NCBI GenBank assembly: GCA_966080355.1
Contig: CBHROW010000191.1
Span: forward strand, 1-10,185
DNA from: Chryseosolibacter sp966080355
Lineage (GTDB): Bacteria; Bacteroidota; Bacteroidia; Cytophagales; Cyclobacteriaceae
Length of the DNA stretch: 10,185 nt
Direction: 5' to 3'
The notes beneath the pieces are model-generated. The model was not told the origin of the DNA. It did not search any database and saw only the letters and a list, made by a program, of their open reading frames with translations. Position numbers and translations under genes: made by a program. Positions 1 to 6,291 of this stretch are shown one piece after another. Numbering within the stretch: the stretch's first letter is position 1; the number at the start of each line of letters is the position of its first letter.

Positions 1-807
1 CTTCAGGTATTGGGAACCGTTGGCGAACCCATTAACGAAGAAGCCTGGGCGTGGTACGACAAGAACATCGGAAAAGGAAAATGCCCGATCATTGACACTT
101 GGTGGCAAACGGAAAACGGTGGATTCATGATCTCACCGATCGCACACGTCACCAAACTCAAACCTGCACACGCAACGCTACCTCTACCTGGCGTTCAGCC
201 AGCCGTAATGAATGAGAGCGGATTGGAAATCCAGGGCAACAACATCGAAGGAAGGCTTACGATCAAATTCCCGTGGCCATCCATCGCCCGGACAATTTAT
301 GGAGACCATCAGCGGTTTAAAGAAACTTACTTTTCGTCATTTCCCGGCAAGTACTTCACGGGAGACGGATGCAAACGCGATGCGGATGGATATTACAGGA
401 TCACAGGCCGCGTTGATGATATCATTATTGTGTCTGGCCATAACCTCGGAACCGCAGAAATTGAAAGCGCTATCGATGAACACTCGGCAGTTTGCGAAAC
501 AGCAGTGGTGGGATTTCCTCACGATATCAAGGGACAAGGTATCTATGCTTTTGTGATCTGCTACGACAAACCAAACGAGGAAGAGAAACTGCGCACGGAG
601 ATTCGCGATACCGTTTCAAAGATCATCGGACCGATTGCGAAACCCGATAAAATCCAATTCGTGAGCGGGCTCCCAAAAACGCGATCAGGAAAGATCATGC
701 GGAGAATTCTACGGAAAGTTGCCGAAGGTGATACATCGAATCTTGGAGATACATCAACGTTGCTCGATCCGGCTGTTGTGATGGAGATCATCGAGGGCAA
801 ACTTTGA
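1..807 (+). CDS. acs: Acetyl-CoA synthetase (AMP-forming), C-terminal part, 5' end cut by window
   Basis: This is the 3' part of a gene for acetate--CoA ligase, which makes acetyl-CoA from acetate, ATP and CoA through an acetyl-AMP intermediate in the cytoplasm. The frame is open from base 1, so the 268 visible residues continue a longer protein (full-length Acs is usually about 650 residues). Visible family motifs are GTVGEPIN at the start, the acetate-pocket and adenylate motif WWQTENGG (nt 100-123), the TGDG and GRVDD hinge region (nt 358-426), SGHNLGTAE (nt 433-459), and PKTRSGKIMRRIL near the C terminus. The lysine in SGKIM (nt 691-693) corresponds to the catalytic lysine that is reversibly acetylated in Salmonella Acs. 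Two motif positions are unusual: WWQTE is followed by N instead of the common T, and HNLGT replaces the common HRLGT. The gene ends in TGA, 94 bp before the next gene. I see no terminator after it. The family call is firm; acetate rather than propionate as substrate rests on the WWQTE motif. Confidence 0.95.
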   Translation, partial: LQVLGTVGEPINEEAWAWYDKNIGKGKCPIIDTWWQTENGGFMISPIAHVTKLKPAHATLPLPGVQPAVMNESGLEIQGNNIEGRLTIKFPWPSIARTIYGDHQRFKETYFSSFPGKYFTGDGCKRDADGYYRITGRVDDIIIVSGHNLGTAEIESAIDEHSAVCETAVVGFPHDIKGQGIYAFVICYDKPNEEEKLRTEIRDTVSKIIGPIAKPDKIQFVSGLPKTRSGKIMRRILRKVAEGDTSNLGDTSTLLDPAVVMEIIEGKL

Positions 808-901
808 TCGCGGCCGATTACATTCTATCGGGCGTTTCAAACTAACAATTGAGCGTAAAACAAGAATTCTGCCATCATTTTCTTTGTAATTTGCTGGTTA
901 G

Positions 902-2302
902 ATGAAGAACCGGCTCCATTATTCATTCCTCCTTTGCCTTACGGTGATCGGTTGCCTGTTCGTCATCTCACTGTTTCAAAATATTTCGATTGAGAATTTC
1001 AAGGTTCGCACCATCGACCCGCTGGCCCAAATCCGGTTTGATGAAGCCGACAGTTCGTCAGAAATAAAAATCATTGCACTCGATAGCCTTGCTAAGCCGG
1101 AAGAGATCGCTCACCTCGATTCAGTAGTTGCCGAAGTGATTGAAAAGTGCCCGCCAGGTTTAGCATGCATTGAAGACTATAGTAACGACAGCACCGCACT
1201 AAAATATTTTTTGTCCGCACTTATCGAGACCGAAAAAACAAAACAACCGCTCCGCATTGCATTCTATGGCGACTCGTTCATTGAAGGCGATGTATTCTGC
1301 GGAAGCTTTCGCGACACACTTCAATCTATCTTCGGTGGCCGTGGGGTCGGGTTCGTCCCGATCACTTCCGAAGTGGCTGGCTTCAGGAATACGATCAAGC
1401 ATGAATTCAGAAACTGGCGAACACGATCCTTGATGAACTTGAAAAAGGATTCGATTAAGATTGGGCCTTCGGGTTACAGCTTCATTCCTGGCGAATCGAA
1501 CTGGGTACGGTTCAAACCATCAAAACAGAAATATCTTCGCGAGTTCAACACCGTGAAACTCTACTACGAAAGTCTTAAAGATGCCATCGTCCATTATACC
1601 TTTGATACACTCGAATGGTCTGACGCGCTCCCAGCCGAAAACAAACTGCAGGAATGGAAGTATGAGGGAAAACAAATGAAGCTCGTTGAGTTTGAGTTTG
1701 ATCCTTACGATAGCCTGATGGTTTACGGTGTGAGCTTTGAAAATGACCAAGGCGTATATGTCGATAATTTCTCGATGCGTGGCAATTCCGGAATGAATCT
1801 GTCTTACATCCCCGCGAAGACTTACAAGGATTTCAACCACTATCGAAACTACAAACTCGTGATCCTTCAGTTCGGATTGAATATGGTGATGGAAGGAAAA
1901 TTCAACTACAAGTCCTATAGCGAACGCATGGTTGAAGTGATCAATGATCTGAAAACCTCGATGCCACGTACCAGTTTTCTTCTGCTCAGCGTAAGTGACC
2001 GAAGTATCAATGTGAATGGCGAATATCAAACCATGAAAGAAATTCCAGCGCTTCGTGATGCACAGCGATTGATCGCGCAACGAACTGGCATTGCGTTTTG
2101 GGATATGTTCGATGCCATGGGTGGCGAAAACAGCATGGTGAAGTTCACAGAAGCCAGCCCGCCACTTGGTGCTCGGGATTACACGCACCTTACTTTCAAA
2201 GGTGGAAAAAAAATCTCGGGATTGTTGGTGAAAAGCCTGTTGTTCGAAAAACGAAAATTCGAACGTTCGAGAAACCGGAAGAAGAAAAGCCTTGCGAGCT
2301 AA
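902..2302 (+). CDS. SGNH/GDSL-type hydrolase-like protein, membrane-anchored, first gene of acyl-transfer operon
   Basis: A 466-residue exported protein of the SGNH hydrolase fold. Residues about 8-27 form one hydrophobic segment without a clear cleavage site, so it is probably an N-terminal membrane anchor with the rest in the periplasm. The hydrolase blocks can be read in order: YGDSF with the nucleophile Ser125, RGNSG around residue 294 as possible oxyanion-hole block, FGLN with Asn327, and RDYTHL with the Asp426/His429 pair. This supports an active esterase or acyltransferase. It is a distant paralogue of the next gene: both carry GDS, an MGGE motif late in the protein and a D-x-x-H near the end. 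The C terminus (about residues 450-463) is very rich in Lys and Arg. It stops 1 nt before the next gene's ATG and heads a run ending in an MBOAT acyltransferase, which suggests a role in adding or removing acyl groups on an extracytoplasmic glycan. That role is inferred; the substrate is unknown. The ATG at 902 is preferred because it places the hydrophobic segment at the N terminus. No Shine-Dalgarno is seen. Confidence 0.85.
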   Translation: MKNRLHYSFLLCLTVIGCLFVISLFQNISIENFKVRTIDPLAQIRFDEADSSSEIKIIALDSLAKPEEIAHLDSVVAEVIEKCPPGLACIEDYSNDSTALKYFLSALIETEKTKQPLRIAFYGDSFIEGDVFCGSFRDTLQSIFGGRGVGFVPITSEVAGFRNTIKHEFRNWRTRSLMNLKKDSIKIGPSGYSFIPGESNWVRFKPSKQKYLREFNTVKLYYESLKDAIVHYTFDTLEWSDALPAENKLQEWKYEGKQMKLVEFEFDPYDSLMVYGVSFENDQGVYVDNFSMRGNSGMNLSYIPAKTYKDFNHYRNYKLVILQFGLNMVMEGKFNYKSYSERMVEVINDLKTSMPRTSFLLLSVSDRSINVNGEYQTMKEIPALRDAQRLIAQRTGIAFWDMFDAMGGENSMVKFTEASPPLGARDYTHLTFKGGKKISGLLVKSLLFEKRKFERSRNRKKKSLAS

Positions 2303-2303
2303 C

Positions 2304-3533
2304 ATGTTGATGATATCGCTGATCTTGTGCTGTGCGAAAGCTTTTTCGCAGGATTCTACCATGTTCATTTATGCGGATTCAGGAATGGTGCTGGACGAAC
2401 TCAACGTGATCCAAAACACAAATCACCTCGATGAATTTTACGAGGAGCTGTTTCAGCTGAAGAACACCAATCACGGAATTGTGAACATTATCCATCTCGG
2501 AGACTCTCACATACAGGCAGATTTTCTGACCAAGGCTATTCGCTTTGATCTTCAACGATATTTTGGAAACGCGGGTCGCGGGCTGATCGTGCCGGGCAGA
2601 GTAGCTGGAACGAACGAGCCATTCAATATTCATTCAGGCTCTCCACAGTCATGGCAGGCCAAGCGTTGCGTCTATCCGGCCGAGCCCCTGCCTATAGGTG
2701 TGAGCGGTATCACCATCCGGAATATGCATCCTGGCGCAACGCTCGAGATTTTTATGAATGAATTGTGGCAGGATTATTCATTCAATTCCATTGGAATTTT
2801 CTATCTCAACGACCGGTCGAGTTTTTCAATTCATGTGAAAGATACTGTCGGCAATATTCTCGGCATTTCGCGATTCCATCCGGATTCAACCGTGAATTTT
2901 GTAAAACTGGATCTGTCCATAATTACAGAGCGTATCGTGCTGGAGGCCGTACGGGAGGACTCGATACAAAATAACGCCACGTGGTTTGGTTTCAATCTCA
3001 GCAATCGCAGGCCCGGAGTGCTCTACCACGCCATTGGTGTAAATGGTGCAAAGTATGTTCACTATAATGCAGCACCGTTATTTCCGGAGCAAACACATTC
3101 ACTCGATCCTCGCCTCATCGTCCTCGCCTTGGGAACGAACGAAGCGCTGGACTATCCATACATTGACAAGAAGTTTTTAGTAGATGTTGATGAGCTTGTC
3201 AGCAAGCTACGCGCTCACAATCCGCTTGCCAAGTTTGTGATCGTTACACCTTCCGATGCATTCATCAGGAAAACACGCAAGAATCCGGGCTTGCTACGAA
3301 TTCGCGAACAGCTGCTGACATACGCGGTCGAAAACGGTTTTGCATTTTACGATTGGCACCAGGTAATGGGTGGCGAAGGAGCTGCAGCCAAATGGAAGAA
3401 AGCAAACCTGATGCGATCCGATGGGGTGCATTTTACGCGCGAAGGATATGAACTTCAGGGACACGCTTTTTTTCAGGCGATCATGAAAGGTTATAATAAT
3501 TATGTTTCAGGTCGACATCAACAAGCTAACTGA
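2304..3533 (+). CDS. Secreted SGNH/GDSL-type hydrolase-like protein, second gene of acyl-transfer operon
   Basis: A 409-residue protein with the SGNH hydrolase fold. I chose the ATG at 2304 because it gives a short classical signal peptide (hydrophobic MLMISLILCC, likely cleaved near AFSQ, a common Bacteroidota ending); an in-frame TTG at 2292 would add only four residues and overlap the previous gene. Blocks seen: LGDSH with nucleophile Ser68, GVNG with Asn247, LGTNE with Asn279, and SDGVHF with Asp373/His376. All parts of a working Ser-His-Asp esterase or transferase are therefore present. The gene begins 1 nt after the upstream paralogue's stop and its last 32 bp overlap the start of the MBOAT gene, so the three are probably co-transcribed and translationally coupled. 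By analogy with systems where an MBOAT protein passes acyl groups to an exported SGNH-like partner (AlgI with AlgJ/AlgX, PatA with PatB), this protein may perform O-acetylation or de-acetylation of a surface polymer. The family assignment is firm and the role inferred. Confidence 0.85.
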   Translation: MLMISLILCCAKAFSQDSTMFIYADSGMVLDELNVIQNTNHLDEFYEELFQLKNTNHGIVNIIHLGDSHIQADFLTKAIRFDLQRYFGNAGRGLIVPGRVAGTNEPFNIHSGSPQSWQAKRCVYPAEPLPIGVSGITIRNMHPGATLEIFMNELWQDYSFNSIGIFYLNDRSSFSIHVKDTVGNILGISRFHPDSTVNFVKLDLSIITERIVLEAVREDSIQNNATWFGFNLSNRRPGVLYHAIGVNGAKYVHYNAAPLFPEQTHSLDPRLIVLALGTNEALDYPYIDKKFLVDVDELVSKLRAHNPLAKFVIVTPSDAFIRKTRKNPGLLRIREQLLTYAVENGFAFYDWHQVMGGEGAAAKWKKANLMRSDGVHFTREGYELQGHAFFQAIMKGYNNYVSGRHQQAN

Positions 3534-4983
3534 ACTTCTGAAATACAATCCGGAAGAGCCGCTGTTATTCAATAGCGGACTATTTCTCTTTTTGTTCACG
3601 GGGTTTCTTTGGTTGTACATCGCGCTAAGCCCGACACATAGGCCGAAGATGATTTTTGTGATCCTCTTTTCCCTCTATTTTTATTATAAGTCAAGTGGCG
3701 AATACTTTGTCTTGCTGATCATCGCTACCGTTGTTGATTTTACGCTGGCGAAAATGATCTATTCATCGCAGGAAAAGTGGACGAAAAAACTCTTCATTGT
3801 ATTCACCCTGGCCGTTAATTTGGGACTCCTCGGATATTTCAAATACACGAACTTCCTGTTTGAGAGTTTTTATAGTTTTTACGGACGTGAATTCCGGCCC
3901 TTCGATATTTTTCTTCCGGTGGGAGTTTCATTTTTCACTTTTCAATCGCTGAGTTACACGCTCGATGTTTATCGTGGAACTATCAAGCCGGTCGACAATA
4001 TTATTGACTACGCGTTCTTTGTTTCATTCTTTCCCCAGCTTGTTGCAGGACCGATTGTTCGCGCAGCAGACTTCTTGCCACAGATCAACAAGCCCGCGAT
4101 TGTCACTCCCGAAATGTTCGGTCGCGCTGTATTCCTCATCGGCTGTGGACTTTTTAAGAAAGCCGTTATCTCGGATTATATCAGTATCAATTTTGTTGAT
4201 CGGGTGTTCGATGCGCCAACCCTTTACTCCGGACTCGAGAATTTATTCGCTGTCTATGGCTACGCACTGCAGATCTACTGCGATTTTTCCGGCTACTCCG
4301 ACATGGCGATCGGCATTGCTCTTCTTCTTGGATTTCATTTTCCGGTCAATTTCAATTCTCCATATAAATCACAAAATGTTACTGAGTTTTGGAGGCGATG
4401 GCACATTTCGCTTTCCACGTGGCTACGCGACTATCTTTACATTTCGCTTGGCGGAAACCGGAAAGGGAAATTTCGAACCTACATGAATCTCATGATCACC
4501 ATGCTCCTTGGTGGACTTTGGCATGGAGCTTCGTGGAGATTCTTGATCTGGGGAGGACTACATGGGTTAGCACTAGCCGTTCACAAATTTGTCAACGAAA
4601 GAAAACTACCGTTGATATCTGTGCGAAACGCTGACTTCGCTCGGCTTGGAAACATGTTTATAACCTTCCATTTCGTTTGTTTTTGCTGGATCTTTTTCCG
4701 CGCGTCTTCCATGGAAGTTGTCGGCCAGATATTCGGTCAGCTCTTCCTTCATTTTAATATCCAAATATTGTTTCAATTCTTATCAGGATATAGTAATGTG
4801 CTTATCCTGATGGCGATCGGATATGCCTTGCATTTTGTTCCTTCCCGAATAGAGGTTGTGATACAGAAAAGATTTATAGACATTCCCTTTTATCTTAAAG
4901 CGGCATGGATGGTCGCAATCGTTGTATTGGTTATACAAACGAAGTCGGCAGCCGTGCAACCATTCATTTATTTTCAATTTTGA
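3502..4983 (+). CDS. MBOAT-family O-acyltransferase (AlgI/DltB type)
   Basis: A 493-residue polytopic membrane protein of the membrane-bound O-acyltransferase family, the size usual for AlgI-like members. Family landmarks are FLPVGVSFFTFQSLSY (residues about 137-152), VAGPIVR (181-187), QIYCDFSGYSDMAIG (257-271), FWRRWHISLSTWLRDY (296-311) and LLGGLWHGASW, whose His341 matches the invariant MBOAT histidine required for catalysis in AlgI and DltB. The C terminus PFIYFQF is also typical of the AlgI branch. Such proteins take an acyl group from a cytoplasmic donor and pass it across the inner membrane to an exported acceptor or partner enzyme. The ATG at 3502 overlaps the end of the preceding SGNH gene by 32 bp, a strong sign of coupling. 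Two exported SGNH proteins upstream are the natural partners. The acceptor (capsule, exopolysaccharide, peptidoglycan or lipid) cannot be told from sequence; no glycan synthesis genes lie in view. Confidence 0.93.
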   Translation: MFQVDINKLTELLKYNPEEPLLFNSGLFLFLFTGFLWLYIALSPTHRPKMIFVILFSLYFYYKSSGEYFVLLIIATVVDFTLAKMIYSSQEKWTKKLFIVFTLAVNLGLLGYFKYTNFLFESFYSFYGREFRPFDIFLPVGVSFFTFQSLSYTLDVYRGTIKPVDNIIDYAFFVSFFPQLVAGPIVRAADFLPQINKPAIVTPEMFGRAVFLIGCGLFKKAVISDYISINFVDRVFDAPTLYSGLENLFAVYGYALQIYCDFSGYSDMAIGIALLLGFHFPVNFNSPYKSQNVTEFWRRWHISLSTWLRDYLYISLGGNRKGKFRTYMNLMITMLLGGLWHGASWRFLIWGGLHGLALAVHKFVNERKLPLISVRNADFARLGNMFITFHFVCFCWIFFRASSMEVVGQIFGQLFLHFNIQILFQFLSGYSNVLILMAIGYALHFVPSRIEVVIQKRFIDIPFYLKAAWMVAIVVLVIQTKSAAVQPFIYFQF

Positions 4984-5012
4984 TTCGGCACACGGATCTT
5001 TTTCTATTTTTG
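4979..5012 (+). promoter_or_regulatory. Predicted Bacteroidota-type promoter of the HPP gene
   Basis: A perfect match to the Bacteroidota -7 element TAnnTTTG is present as TATTTTTG at 5005-5012. A TTTG that could serve as the -33 element lies at 4979-4982, 22 nt upstream, within the spacing reported for this sigma factor class. Transcription would start near 5018, giving a very short leader before the ATG at 5029. The -33 element overlaps the last codon and stop of the MBOAT gene, so the HPP gene can be expressed independently of the operon before it. Prediction from pattern only. Confidence 0.55.
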
Positions 5013-5028
5013 CGCCTCAATTTTTTTC

Positions 5029-5607
5029 ATGACCAGGAAGATCAAGCGTACCATGCGCGTAGCCCGGTATGTTATTTACAAAGAGACCCTCATCGATTTC
5101 CAGGAACATCTCTGGACATTTATCGGATCCTTCGTTGGCATCGGTGGAATTGGAATGATCCATAGCAAGGCGCTTTCAGTCTCAGATAATTTATTTTTGG
5201 TCGGTTCTTTCGGAGCTTCTTCTGTGCTCATCTACGGTGTGATCAACAGCCCGTTAGCGCAACCGAGAAATCTGATCGGAGGTCATGTGATATCGGCATT
5301 GATCGGTGTTACAGTCGCCATGTTGGTGAAGGAGGCCTGGCTCGCTGCAGCGCTTGCGGTATCGATGTCTATTGTGCTCATGCAAATTACCAAGACACTG
5401 CACCCACCTGGAGGCGCAACTGCATTGATCGCGGTCATCGGTTCTGAAAAAATAAAATCGCTCGGATACTTCTATGTATTGAGCCCGATCGCAAGCGGTG
5501 TAACCATACTGCTCGTTACAGCGCTTGTATTCAATAACATCACGCCAAAGCGGAGCTATCCGAAAAATAAAAAGTGGTTTGCGTTCTGGAATCGCAAATA
5601 CCGCTAG
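5029..5607 (+). CDS. HPP-family integral membrane protein
   Basis: A 192-residue membrane protein of the HPP family, named for the His-Pro-Pro motif, seen here as TLHPPGGATAL with His125-Pro126-Pro127. Other family signatures are FGASSVL (61-67), SPLAQPRN (74-81) and IGGH (83-86). About five hydrophobic segments can be drawn: 28-46, 54-71, 83-100, 103-121 and 145-169, with a basic cytoplasmic-looking N terminus and a Lys/Arg/aromatic C-terminal tail. The length is normal for single-domain bacterial members, with no fused CBS domains. Plant and cyanobacterial members have been linked to nitrite transport across membranes; whether that holds here is unknown and no nitrogen genes are nearby. It begins 45 bp after the MBOAT stop behind its own predicted promoter and converges with the GxxExxY gene downstream. 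No terminator is evident after it. Confidence 0.88.
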   Translation: MTRKIKRTMRVARYVIYKETLIDFQEHLWTFIGSFVGIGGIGMIHSKALSVSDNLFLVGSFGASSVLIYGVINSPLAQPRNLIGGHVISALIGVTVAMLVKEAWLAAALAVSMSIVLMQITKTLHPPGGATALIAVIGSEKIKSLGYFYVLSPIASGVTILLVTALVFNNITPKRSYPKNKKWFAFWNRKYR

Positions 5608-5694
5608 CTGTAAGATTCGCTTCACTTTACCACTATCCACTTTTCCATTTTCATCACTCATCGTCAACCGCGCAACAAACTTCGGTAGCATAAA

Positions 5695-5735
5695 TTCTCA
5701 CCGCAGGGGCGCGAAGGCGCAAAGATCGCAGAGAA
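5695..5735 (+). repeat. Left 41-bp inverted repeat of the GxxExxY unit
   Basis: This segment starts TTCTCACCGCAGG and ends TCGCAGAGAA. By eye it pairs with the reverse complement of 6195-6235 over 41 positions without gaps and with 10 mismatches (31/41). Inside, CGC triplets recur at 8, 8 and 9 bp steps (CGCaggggCGCgaaggCGCaaagatCGC), and the ends TTCTC and GAGAA are themselves inverted repeats. It lies just past the stop codon of the GxxExxY gene. I recall similar ACCGCAAAGACGCAAAG-like repeats in many bacterial intergenic regions, but could not check that here. Confidence 0.75.
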
Positions 5736-5740
5736 TTAGA

Positions 5741-6142
5741 CTAGAGTCCATTTACGAATCGTTTGAATCCGTTTTTCAATAGGGGGACATTGAAGTTTAT
5801 AAGAAAGCCCAACCTTTTGTTTGATAATTTCAAATAGCTAATTAGCTGAGCTTCGTGTACAGGTAAAATGCTTTCGACTGACTTTAATTCGAGAACGATT
5901 TCACGTTCAACCAGAATGTCAATCATATAATCTTTGTTCAATGGCCTGCCACGGTAAAATAAATTGACAACAACCTGATGCTCTACGAGCAGCCTACGAA
6001 ATCTCAATTCATCCATCATGCATTGCTGGTAGACTGATTCAAGAAGGCCAGGCCCCAATTCCTTATGAACCGTAACGGCACTACTTAGAATTGCGCCTGA
6101 AAGTTGATTGAGTTGATCTGCAGTAAGAATCGAATTATTCAT
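5741..6142 (-). CDS. GxxExxY protein, PD-(D/E)xK-like superfamily
   Basis: A complete 133-residue protein with the name-giving motif GLLESVY (Gly32, Glu35, Tyr38) preceded by the usual VHKELGPG. The second half carries the arrangement expected of a PD-(D/E)xK nuclease-like core: Asp75 in YMIDILVE, Glu85-Leu-Lys87 in LELKSV, and Gln99 with Tyr103 in AQLISYL, followed by the conserved LGFLINFN strand. The catalytic-type residues are intact, so nuclease activity is possible, but no member's function is known to me with confidence. The length is typical of the family. The gene is monocistronic, converges with the HPP gene and sits precisely between two inverted 41-bp repeats (5695-5735 and 6195-6235). 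The terminator beyond nrdA separates it from that operon. The start ATG at 6142 is followed by a plausible N-terminal helix; no ribosome binding site is seen. Confidence 0.88.
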   Translation of the reverse strand: MNNSILTADQLNQLSGAILSSAVTVHKELGPGLLESVYQQCMMDELRFRRLLVEHQVVVNLFYRGRPLNKDYMIDILVEREIVLELKSVESILPVHEAQLISYLKLSNKRLGFLINFNVPLLKNGFKRFVNGL

Positions 6143-6194
6143 TACTCAAACTAGCCAATTCAAGAGCGCTATAAAATATCCTGTCTTTGGCAAT

Positions 6195-6235
6195 TTCTCA
6201 GCGACCATCGCGTCCCCGCGTCCTTGCGGTGATAA
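6195..6235 (-). repeat. Right 41-bp inverted repeat of the GxxExxY unit
   Basis: Read on the minus strand it begins TTATCACCGCAAGG and ends GTCGCTGAGAA, aligning end to end with 5695-5735 at 31 of 41 positions. It keeps the same CGC rhythm at 8-9 bp. It lies about 50 bp upstream of the GxxExxY start codon. Its outer end runs directly into the U-tract of the nrdA terminator (6231-6244), so the two elements share or abut bases. I found no convincing target-site duplication outside the pair. Confidence 0.75.
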
Positions 6236-6263
6236 AAAGAAAAACCCGGCTTTGCAACCGGGT
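6231..6263 (-). terminator. Intrinsic terminator of the nrdB-nrdA operon
   Basis: On the minus strand the stem ACCCGG / CCGGGT (6263-6258 and 6249-6244) encloses an 8-nt loop TTGCAAAG and is followed by TTTTTCTTTTT. A G+C-rich stem followed directly by a U-run, 28 nt after the nrdA stop codon, is a textbook rho-independent terminator. It also shields the downstream GxxExxY gene from nrd transcription. The U-tract merges with the outer end of the right inverted repeat. Confidence 0.85.
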
Positions 6264-6291
6264 CTATCACTATAAACTTAAAACTGTACGC

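Noticed and set aside
879..886. TTTCTTTG as a -7 promoter element for the first SGNH gene
   Set aside because: It has one mismatch, and the nearest TTG upstream is about 27 nt away, outside the usual spacing.
1520..2368. Long minus-strand open frame (282 codons) opposite the first SGNH gene
   Set aside because: The + strand frame carries the ordered SGNH motifs and fits the operon. The antisense translation has no recognisable motif and has the His/Phe-rich look of a shadow frame.
5695..5735. Short CGC-based periodicity considered as a CRISPR or tandem repeat array
   Set aside because: The period is only 8-9 bp, covers a single 41-bp segment and has no spacer-repeat structure.
5525..5782. 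Plus-strand open frame of 85 codons crossing the HPP end, the left repeat and the GxxExxY stop
   Set aside because: It overlaps two real genes, and its SHRRGAKAQRSQR stretch is just the translated repeat. Such frames are a frequent source of false small proteins.
5686..6240. Target-site duplication flanking the inverted repeats
   Set aside because: Only a TAAA match can be made on both sides, and on the right it overlaps the repeat. That is too short in A/T-rich DNA to support.
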